From the NCBI GenBank assembly GCA_015491275.1, contig WFWF01000143.1, positions 1-13,026 on the forward strand: 13,026 bases of DNA. The letters run 5' to 3'. Of the stretch, positions 1-6,707 are shown piece by piece. Numbering within the stretch: position 1 is the first letter of the stretch; the number at the start of each line of letters is the position of its first letter. A program made the position numbers and the translations under genes. Source of the stretch: Aquificales bacterium. GTDB taxonomy: Bacteria; Aquificota; Aquificia; Aquificales; Aquificaceae. The notes beneath the pieces are model-generated. The model did no database searches. It worked only from the letters and a program-made list of their open reading frames with translations, and was not told the origin of the DNA.

Positions 1-815
1 GGCAATCAAGGGACGGAAGTGAGGTTGTTTTAAACGACATAATAAAAGGAGGAAAGGTAAAGGGATTGCTTGACTTCAGGACGGATCTTGATAATTACAA
101 ACAAAAGCTTGATAATGTTGCCCAGTATCTTATATCAAGAGTTTTGATACCAGTTGAGAACGGTACCAATTGGTACTGGCTTCAATATACAAACAGCCCC
201 ACCGATCCGGTAGGTATATCGGGAAATATGGTTTTTGATTACGGCGGCGGCCAGTTTACAATAAACTATAATGCATCCGACAGCCTAACAGACATAGCCA
301 ATGCCATCAATTCCCATCCCTCAAACGGTGGCAGATTCAACGCAAGCGTTGTAAATAACCCCGACGGCACCTTCTCCCTTCTTATTCAGACAACGGATCC
401 CTCATACACGATAACCGACAGCAACAATGATATCTACAGGGCGGAGAAGGTTTTTACTGGAACATCCGCCAATGATATTGATGTTGACCCCCAATTGGAA
501 ACAAACCTCAATAATCTTGACTTCTCAAAAACAGATGAGTTTACGGATCTGGCAAGGGACTGGTGGCAGGGAACGGGGGATATGTATAGGGATCTTATAA
601 ATACTATAGCCTCAACCCAGAACGATCTGAAAAAAAGAGAGGAGATAGAATCCGCGCTCTTGTCTTCCATTGATACAAAGCTGAAGGAGTATCAGGGCGT
701 ATCAGTTGACAAGGAGTTTTTGGAAATGATGCAGATAAAGAGGGTTTACGAAGCATCTGCAAAGATGGTAAGGGCTATTGACGAATTGCTTCAAACAACA
801 ATAAATATGGTGTGA
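1..815 (+). CDS. flgK: Flagellar hook-associated protein 1 (FlgK), C-terminal part, 5' end outside window
   Basis: FlgK is the first of the two junction proteins that join the flagellar hook to the filament; it is exported and acts outside the cell. The frame is open from base 3, so the gene starts upstream and about 270 residues are visible. The GGKVKGLLDFRTDLDNY stretch matches the conserved segment that opens the C-terminal half of FlgK. The end (GVSVDKEFLEMMQIKRVYEASAKM, then a VRAIDELLQTTIN helix) is the flagellin-like C-terminal D0 helix of rod/hook proteins. Between them, bases about 222-431 encode a beta-rich segment with an NPDGTFSL motif that resembles the flagellin hook IN module and is repeated in FlgL. 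The TTG at 66 is an internal codon, not a start. The stop overlaps the flgL ribosome binding site, so flgK and flgL are probably one transcript. The family is clear; the missing N terminus cannot be judged. Confidence 0.93.
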   Translation, partial: QSRDGSEVVLNDIIKGGKVKGLLDFRTDLDNYKQKLDNVAQYLISRVLIPVENGTNWYWLQYTNSPTDPVGISGNMVFDYGGGQFTINYNASDSLTDIANAINSHPSNGGRFNASVVNNPDGTFSLLIQTTDPSYTITDSNNDIYRAEKVFTGTSANDIDVDPQLETNLNNLDFSKTDEFTDLARDWWQGTGDMYRDLINTIASTQNDLKKREEIESALLSSIDTKLKEYQGVSVDKEFLEMMQIKRVYEASAKMVRAIDELLQTTINMV

Positions 816-821
816 GGTAAG
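814..821 (+). promoter_or_regulatory. flgL ribosome binding site overlapping the flgK stop codon
   Basis: GAGGTAAG begins on the second base of the flgK TGA and lies just before the ATG at 824. Termination of flgK and initiation of flgL are thus physically linked, which suggests translational coupling. Confidence 0.7.
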
Positions 822-823
822 AG

Positions 824-1993
824 ATGAAGGTACCGGACAATATGATCTTTGCAATCTTTAAGGAGCAGGATGCAAGGATAAGGGAGAGAATATTGGATAG
901 AGGACTTGAAATATCAACAGGGAAAAAGTATATGAGGATATCAGAAGATGTATGGGCAACATATAACATACTTAATCTGAAAGAAGATATTTCAAGATTG
1001 TCACAGCATTCAAAAAACAGACTCTTTGCGGATATGAACATGTCCTTTGTTGACTCCGTTTTGGGAAATATTGAAGACATCTTAAAAAGTCTTTATACAA
1101 AAGGTATTCAGGCAAAAAACAGTACAAACACGCCGGATCAGCTTAAGGCTATAAGTGAATTCTTCTCCGACTCGCTGAATCTTATACTTTCAAAAGCCAA
1201 TGAGAAACTCGGCAACAATTATATATTCTCTGGAACGAAACTTGACACGGAACCCTTTGACGAAAATTTCAATTACAGAGGTTCAGACGAAAGTTTCAAG
1301 GTCTGGATAGCGGAGAAACAACTTACTGATGTATTCCTGCCCGGGTCGGAGGTATTCAATATTAATTCCGTTATCTCCTCCTCAACCTATTCAAGTTATC
1401 AGGATACCCTCTCTTCCCTCGGATTTACAGGTTCGGGTACAATAACCATAACCTACAATGCGAATACATACAACGTAAATTACACGGATGCGGATACACT
1501 TGAAGACATAGTAAACAGGATAAATAACAATACAAACGGAGAGGTTAAGGCTTTTGTTACGGAAAATCCAGACGGTACATACTCAATAAGAATAACGGGC
1601 ACGGATATAAAAGGAAGCTTGACCGTCACCGATAGCACGGGCGGTACTTTCGGAAGCTTTGATCAGGAAAGTATATTTACGGTAATAAACAGGGTAAAAG
1701 AAAAGATGGGTAACGGATACTATCCTGATGACAGCGATATATTTGTTATGCAAAGGTCTTATGACCATATAGCCCTTAAAAGATCCGAGGTAGGTTCAAG
1801 GCTTGCTTCCGTAAGATCGGAGGAAACAGCTCAAATAAATAAAGATCTTTCCCTCAGAAAGCAAAAATCGGATATTGAAGATGCGGATCTCTCTGAAAGT
1901 GTAACCGAATACACAAGATACAGGTTGGCTTATGAAGCCCTCATGAGGATAATAAATGATCAAAAGGAAATGACTATCCTTAAATATATCTGA
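824..1993 (+). CDS. flgL: Flagellar hook-associated protein 3 (FlgL)
   Basis: FlgL is the second hook-filament junction protein, exported through the flagellar type III system and placed between FlgK and flagellin. Of 389 residues, the N-terminal 140 form the flagellin-like helical D0/D1 region and end in the diagnostic NNYIFSGTKLDTEPFD (FlgL proteins have a YxFSGxxxxxxPF motif here). The C-terminal 105 residues return to the helical region (RRSEVGSRLASV-like, then EYTRYRLAYEALMRIINDQ). The protein is longer than the E. coli FlgL of about 317 residues. The extra length is mostly residues 201-275, a hook-IN-like beta module with an NPDGTYSI motif that parallels the one in FlgK. The ATG at 824 is chosen because it has a good ribosome binding site and starts the conserved N-terminal helix. 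No clear terminator follows before mnmG. Confidence 0.94.
   Translation: MKVPDNMIFAIFKEQDARIRERILDRGLEISTGKKYMRISEDVWATYNILNLKEDISRLSQHSKNRLFADMNMSFVDSVLGNIEDILKSLYTKGIQAKNSTNTPDQLKAISEFFSDSLNLILSKANEKLGNNYIFSGTKLDTEPFDENFNYRGSDESFKVWIAEKQLTDVFLPGSEVFNINSVISSSTYSSYQDTLSSLGFTGSGTITITYNANTYNVNYTDADTLEDIVNRINNNTNGEVKAFVTENPDGTYSIRITGTDIKGSLTVTDSTGGTFGSFDQESIFTVINRVKEKMGNGYYPDDSDIFVMQRSYDHIALKRSEVGSRLASVRSEETAQINKDLSLRKQKSDIEDADLSESVTEYTRYRLAYEALMRIINDQKEMTILKYI
1424..1648 (+). repeat. Hook-IN-like module of FlgL, diverged copy of FlgK bases 222-431
   Basis: FlgL residues 201-275 and the FlgK stretch at bases 222-431 align by eye. TLEDIVNRINNN pairs with SLTDIANAINSH, ENPDGTYSIRI with NNPDGTFSLLI, and LTVTDS with YTITDS. 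This is a protein-level repeat, too diverged to be a DNA repeat. The resemblance to the flagellin hook IN family is my inference from the pattern. Confidence 0.6.
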
Positions 1994-2015
1994 TCAAAGC
2001 TATACAAAGTAAAAA

Positions 2016-2040
2016 ATGGGAGTATTATTATTACTTCCAT
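2016..2040 (+). promoter_or_regulatory. Inverted repeat / hairpin enclosing the mnmG start signals
   Basis: ATGGGAGTA (2016-2024) and TACTTCCAT (2032-2040) can form a 9 bp RNA stem with one G-U pair around a 7-nt AT loop. The 5' arm contains the only purine-rich ribosome-binding-like element (GGGAG, 2018-2022), and the 3' arm contains the first two bases of the mnmG ATG. There is no U tract after it, so it is not an intrinsic terminator. It may control mnmG translation or be a DNA operator; its function is unproven. Confidence 0.45.
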
Positions 2041-3883
2041 GCCCTTTGAAGATTATGATGTAGCTGTAATAGGCGGGGGACACGCGGGTATTGAGGCAAG
2101 CCTTGCATCCGCCCGTATGGGTGCAAGGACAGTAATGTTTATTTTAAAGAAGGATACAATAGGTCAGATGTCATGCAATCCCGCAATAGGAGGTATAGCA
2201 AAGGGAATAGTTGTAAGGGAAATTGATACCTTGGGGGGTGAAATGGGAAAGGCTATAGACAATACGGGAATACAGTTTAAGATGCTAAACAGAAGAAAGG
2301 GGAAGGCGGTATGGTCTCCGAGGGCACAGGCGGATAAGAAGAGATACAAGGAATATATGAGAAAGGTTTGTGAAAACCAGGAAAACCTTGAAATAAAAGA
2401 AGAGGAAGTTGTGGATATTTTGGTTGAAAAGGAAAAGGTAATAGGAGTAAAAACCGCTGAAGGAAACAAGTACAGGGTAAAATCTGTGGTGGTTACAACG
2501 GGGACCTTTCTTAACGGTGTTATATATATAGGACATAAAACTATGAAAGGAGGAAGGGCGGGAGAATCGCCGTCGGAAAGCTTATCAACCTTTTATAAAA
2601 GGCATGGTTTTCCCTTAGCGAGATTCAAAACGGGAACCCCCGCAAGACTTGACAAACGAACCATTGACTTCTCCGGTCTTGAGATAGCCCCCGGGGACGA
2701 TCCTCCCCCTAAATTTTCCTTCTGGACAAAGCCAGTAGGAACCTATTGGTTTGAAGAGGGTAAAGAACAGGTGCCTTCTTGGATAACATATACGACGGAG
2801 AAGACCCATAAAATAGTTAGGGATAATCTGGATAAAACCGCCCTCTACGGGGGGTTGATAAAAGGTATAGGACCGAGATACTGTCCTTCCATTGAAGACA
2901 AGATAGTAAGATTTCCCGATAAAGACAAACATCTTATATTCCTTGAACCGGAAGGCACTGATGTAATAGAGATATATCCTAACGGTTTGTCTACATCCCT
3001 TCCAGAAGATATTCAAATAGAGATGTACAGATCAATACCCGGTCTTGAAAATGTTGAAATACTTAAACCCGCCTATGCCATAGAGTACGATGTCGTACCC
3101 CCGACGGAGCTGTATCCAACCCTTGAGACAAAGAAGATAAGGGGACTCTTTCACGCGGGTAACTTTAACGGAACTACCGGTTACGAGGAAGCGGCGGGTC
3201 AAGGTATTCTGGCAGGAATAAATGCAGCACTAAGGGTTTTCGGTAAAGAACCCATATATCTGAGGAGGGATGAATCTTACATAGGTGTGATGATAGATGA
3301 CCTTACAACAAAAGGTGTTACGGAGCCTTACAGGTTATTCACTTCCCGATCGGAGTACAGGCTTTACATAAGGCAAGACAATGCCTTATTCAGGCTTGCA
3401 AAGATAGGCAGGGAAGTGGGATTGCTTGATGAGGAAAGGTATAAGATGGTTGAGGAGCTGAAGGGAGAAATAGAGAAATGGTGTGAATTTTACAGGAAAG
3501 AAAGACTCCAGGTAGCCATAGGAAGTGATATAAGGGGCTACACGGTAGCACAGCTGTTTACCGCAAACTACACCCTGGAAGATCTTAAGGGATACAACAT
3601 AGCTACACCCGAGCATCCCTTCGTAAGGGAAGAGGTGGAGATTGCCCTGAAGTATGAACCTTATGTGGAAAGGGAGAGGAAGATTTATGAGAAGATAAAA
3701 AGGCTTGAGGATATAAGGATACCTGAGGATATTGATTATAAAAAGATTCCCGGGCTGACAAAGGAAGCGGTTGAAAAACTTGAAAGGTTCAAACCCATAA
3801 CGGTAGGTCAGGCTTCAAGGATTGATGGCATAACGCCCGCCACCATAACAGCCCTTCTGGTTTACTTAGGCAAACTTGAATAA
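2039..3883 (+). CDS. mnmG: tRNA uridine-5-carboxymethylaminomethyl modification enzyme MnmG (GidA)
   Basis: MnmG works with the GTPase MnmE to install the cmnm5 group on the wobble uridine of several tRNAs, using FAD, NADH and a methylene-tetrahydrofolate carbon. The product has 614 residues, close to the usual 620-630. The FAD-binding GGGHAG motif is at residues 12-17. The CNPAIGGIAKG motif is at about 46-56, the FKTGTPARLDKRTIDFSGLE signature is at about 196-215, and the second conserved Cys lies in GPRYCPSIEDK. SRSEYRLYIRQDNA marks the start of the C-terminal helical, MnmE/tRNA-binding part. The ATG at 2039 puts 11 residues before the GGG, as in other MnmG proteins, although it lacks a well-spaced ribosome binding site and sits at the foot of a hairpin. 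The 3' end overlaps the convergent hyuB by 22 bases. mnmE is not in the window. Confidence 0.98.
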   Translation: MPFEDYDVAVIGGGHAGIEASLASARMGARTVMFILKKDTIGQMSCNPAIGGIAKGIVVREIDTLGGEMGKAIDNTGIQFKMLNRRKGKAVWSPRAQADKKRYKEYMRKVCENQENLEIKEEEVVDILVEKEKVIGVKTAEGNKYRVKSVVVTTGTFLNGVIYIGHKTMKGGRAGESPSESLSTFYKRHGFPLARFKTGTPARLDKRTIDFSGLEIAPGDDPPPKFSFWTKPVGTYWFEEGKEQVPSWITYTTEKTHKIVRDNLDKTALYGGLIKGIGPRYCPSIEDKIVRFPDKDKHLIFLEPEGTDVIEIYPNGLSTSLPEDIQIEMYRSIPGLENVEILKPAYAIEYDVVPPTELYPTLETKKIRGLFHAGNFNGTTGYEEAAGQGILAGINAALRVFGKEPIYLRRDESYIGVMIDDLTTKGVTEPYRLFTSRSEYRLYIRQDNALFRLAKIGREVGLLDEERYKMVEELKGEIEKWCEFYRKERLQVAIGSDIRGYTVAQLFTANYTLEDLKGYNIATPEHPFVREEVEIALKYEPYVERERKIYEKIKRLEDIRIPEDIDYKKIPGLTKEAVEKLERFKPITVGQASRIDGITPATITALLVYLGKLE

Positions 3884-5430
3884 CCGCCTCCCCCCGGAGT
3901 TTCTATACGCAATATATCCCCCTTTCTCAGTTTTACATTTACCTTAGACGGAAGAATTTCCTCTTTACCTTCCCTTATAAGCACATTCCTTCCCGTCATA
4001 CCTGGTTCTCCGCCGAACAAACCGTAGGGAGGTATCCTTCTTCTCTCAGATAATATTGAAACTTCCGCATCACAAAGAAGTTCTATCTCCCTTACTATAC
4101 CGTCACCGCCCCTATACATACCCCTTCCTCCCGAATCTCTTCTTATGGAGTATTCCCTCACCTTTAAAGGATATTCATGCTCTATAACCTCAACGGGTGT
4201 GTTCATAGTATTAGTCATGTGAGAATGTACCGCACTCTCCCCGTCACCACCCGCAAAGGCTCCCATGCCTCCTCCTATGGTTTCGTAATAAGTAAAGGGC
4301 TTTCCCTTTCTCTCATCAAAACCGCCTATAGCAATATTGTTCATAGTACCCTGACTTGCAGCGGGTATAATATCAGGCATTGCGTGAGAGAGAGCACCGA
4401 GCAAAACATCCACTATCCTCTGAGATGTTTCAACATTACCCCCCGCAACAGCCCTCGGAAAATTTGCATCAACAACCGTTCCCTTTTTAGTAATAACCTT
4501 TACAGGTCTGTAAACACCACCGTTACTTATAACATTCTCACCCATTAAACATTGAAATGCATAGTAAACGCATGACAGGGTTATAGACCTAACAGCATTT
4601 ACAGATCCCTCCACTTCCTTATCTGATTCAGAAAAATCAACAGCAGCCTCGTCTCCATCCACCTTTAATTTCACCCTTATTGCTATATCCTTTGCGGAAA
4701 TGCCGTCATCCTCTAAAAAATCCTCAAAGTAGTATTCCCCATCAGGTATCTTTTTAATAACTTCCCTCATCAATCTTTCTCCATAATCAAGAAGTGCATT
4801 TGCGTAAAGGAGAACTTTCTCCCTACCTTCCTTTTCAATAATCCCTTTAAGCCTTTCAGCACCAACTCTGTTGGTTATAATCTGAGCCATCAAATCTCCC
4901 TTTCTCTCTTCCGGTGTTCGTGTATTCCTTAAGAATATCTCAAGCACATCTTTATCCAATACTCCCCCCTTTACCACTTTCACAGGAGGCACTATAAGAC
5001 CTTCCTGAAATATAGAAGTGGAAAGGGGCATGGAACCCGCACTCATACCCCCCACATCCGCATGGTGTGCCCTGTTTGCCACATAAAATAACAACTCCCC
5101 TTCATAATAAACGGGAGCTACAAGGGTAACATCGGGAAGGTGCGTACCTCCCCTGTAAGGATCATTAAGCATAAGCATGTCTCCCTCTTCAAGCTCTATC
5201 TCCCGTACCGCAATCTTAACCGACTCTGGCATTGAACCGAGATGGACCGGTATATGAGCAGCTTGGGCTACCATTTCACCCTCTTTGTTAAATACGGCGC
5301 AGGAAAAATCCTTTCTTTCCTTTATATTGGGAGAAAAAGATGTCCTCTGTAAAACACCCCCCATCTCCTCCGCCACGGATGAAAAGAGATTTTTAAATAT
5401 TTCAAGATATATAGGATTTATACGATTCAA
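3862..5430 (-). CDS. hyuB: Hydantoinase B / oxoprolinase family protein (HyuB-like)
   Basis: The protein has 522 residues and belongs to the HyuB family: N-methylhydantoinase B, the B half of 5-oxoprolinase, and acetone/acetophenone carboxylase subunits. Family signatures are NDPYRGGTHLPDV (about 89-101), ANRAHHADVGGMSAGSMP (about 118-135), an AGGNVETSQR segment and the typical Gly-rich TPGGGGY end. D41, H97, D100 and H122/H123 are the likely metal ligands by family analogy (inference). Members normally act with an ATP-binding HyuA partner, but no hyuA lies on either side here. The substrate cannot be told from sequence. The start is a TTG that overlaps the leuC stop by 4 bases, with GAGG at 5441-5438 seven bases upstream. 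The first conserved block (NPIYLEIF) begins at residue 5, which supports this start. It is the last gene of the ftsH-leuC-hyuB unit. Confidence 0.9.
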   Translation of the reverse strand: MNRINPIYLEIFKNLFSSVAEEMGGVLQRTSFSPNIKERKDFSCAVFNKEGEMVAQAAHIPVHLGSMPESVKIAVREIELEEGDMLMLNDPYRGGTHLPDVTLVAPVYYEGELLFYVANRAHHADVGGMSAGSMPLSTSIFQEGLIVPPVKVVKGGVLDKDVLEIFLRNTRTPEERKGDLMAQIITNRVGAERLKGIIEKEGREKVLLYANALLDYGERLMREVIKKIPDGEYYFEDFLEDDGISAKDIAIRVKLKVDGDEAAVDFSESDKEVEGSVNAVRSITLSCVYYAFQCLMGENVISNGGVYRPVKVITKKGTVVDANFPRAVAGGNVETSQRIVDVLLGALSHAMPDIIPAASQGTMNNIAIGGFDERKGKPFTYYETIGGGMGAFAGGDGESAVHSHMTNTMNTPVEVIEHEYPLKVREYSIRRDSGGRGMYRGGDGIVREIELLCDAEVSILSERRRIPPYGLFGGEPGMTGRNVLIREGKEEILPSKVNVKLRKGDILRIETPGGGGYSSLPK

Positions 5431-6707
5431 ACGGTTACCTCTTCCAAACTGACCACCTCTTCCGGATGGGCTATCCTTCCGAGTACCGCACTTGCTGCAA
5501 CAACCGCAGGATTTGCAAGATAAGCCTCACTCTTGGGATGCCCCATCCTTCCGGGAAAGTTTCTGTTTGATGTAGATATACACCTTTCACCTTCCGCAAG
5601 TACCCCCATGTGACCGCCCAGACAGGGACCGCATGTTGATGTAGAAACAACACAACCAGCCTCAAGGAATATATCTATAAGACCTTCCTTTAAAGCCTTT
5701 ATATAAACATCCTTTGATGCAGGTATAACTATACACCTTACATAAGGGTGTACCCTTTTACCTTTTAATATTTTTGCTGCTATTCTAAGATCTTCAAGTC
5801 TTCCGTTCGTACACGATCCTATAAATGCCTGATCTATGGTTACATCGGAAAGTTCATAGACGGAAACAACATTTGAGGGAAGATAGGGCTTTGCTACCAA
5901 CGGATCTATCTGCGAAGCATCCCATTCGTAAATTTCAATGTATTCCGCATCCTCATCACTCTTGTAAATTGCAAACTCCCTGTTTGTACGCGCTTTTACA
6001 TACTCCACTGTCTTTTCATCGGGAGCTATTATACCGTTCTTTGCCCCAGCCTCTATAGCCATGTTAGCAATTGTAAGCCTCTGTTCTATGGAAAGGCTTC
6101 TTATGGTTTCACCTTCAAACTCCATAGCCCTGTAAAGGGCTCCGTCCACACCTATCTGCCCTATGGTGTAAAGTATAAGGTCCTTACCGCTCACCCATGG
6201 CTTAAGGGAACCGTAAAATATAAACTTCATGGACTCGGGTACCTTAAGCCATATCTCTCCGGTTGCCATGGCGTAGGCTATATCCGTAGATCCCACCCCC
6301 GTTGAAAAGGCTCCCAAGCCTCCGTAAGTGCATGTGTGTGAATCCGCACCTACCACAAGATCACCGGGAACAACAAGTCCTCTTTCGGGAAGAAGGGTAT
6401 GTTCTATGCCTTCTCCTTCCTCAAAGAAATGTTTGATTCCGTATTTTTTGGCAAAATCCCTCACGATCTTAGCCTGCTCCGCGGATTTTATATCCTTAGC
6501 GGGAACAAAGTGGGAAAGTACAAGGGCTATCTTTTCGGGATCAAAAACCTTATCTATACCGTACTTTTCCAACAGTTTTATGGCAAGAGGGGCGGTAACA
6601 TCATTAGCCATTGCAAGATCCACTTTTGCATTAACGAGATCACCTGGCTTAACCTCCCTCTTACCAGAATGCTCAGCTATTATCTTTTCAGTGATGGTCA
6701 TACCCAT
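5427..6707 (-). CDS. leuC: 3-isopropylmalate dehydratase large subunit (LeuC, short homoaconitase-like type)
   Basis: LeuC is the iron-sulfur subunit of isopropylmalate isomerase, which converts 2- to 3-isopropylmalate in leucine synthesis together with the small subunit LeuD (not in this window). The product has 426 residues. The aconitase-family [4Fe-4S] ligands are visible as C299 (IGSCTNG) and C359/C362 (STCGPCLGGH). Also conserved are the GADSHTCTYGGLGAFSTGVGSTD block at about 120-142 and NRNFPGRMGHP near the C terminus. The length matches the short LeuC type shared by archaea and many thermophiles, about 420 rather than about 465 residues. Homoaconitase is the main alternative within this group. 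The ATG at 6707 is preferred over the ATG two codons later because a perfect AAGGAGGT (6724-6717) precedes it by 9 bases. That element lies inside the end of ftsH. Confidence 0.93.
   Translation of the reverse strand: MGMTITEKIIAEHSGKREVKPGDLVNAKVDLAMANDVTAPLAIKLLEKYGIDKVFDPEKIALVLSHFVPAKDIKSAEQAKIVRDFAKKYGIKHFFEEGEGIEHTLLPERGLVVPGDLVVGADSHTCTYGGLGAFSTGVGSTDIAYAMATGEIWLKVPESMKFIFYGSLKPWVSGKDLILYTIGQIGVDGALYRAMEFEGETIRSLSIEQRLTIANMAIEAGAKNGIIAPDEKTVEYVKARTNREFAIYKSDEDAEYIEIYEWDASQIDPLVAKPYLPSNVVSVYELSDVTIDQAFIGSCTNGRLEDLRIAAKILKGKRVHPYVRCIVIPASKDVYIKALKEGLIDIFLEAGCVVSTSTCGPCLGGHMGVLAEGERCISTSNRNFPGRMGHPKSEAYLANPAVVAASAVLGRIAHPEEVVSLEEVTV

Noticed and set aside
66..68. TTG at 66 as the start of the first gene
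   Set aside because: The frame stays open to base 3 and encodes conserved FlgK residues (GGKVKG) before it, so it is an internal codon of a truncated gene.
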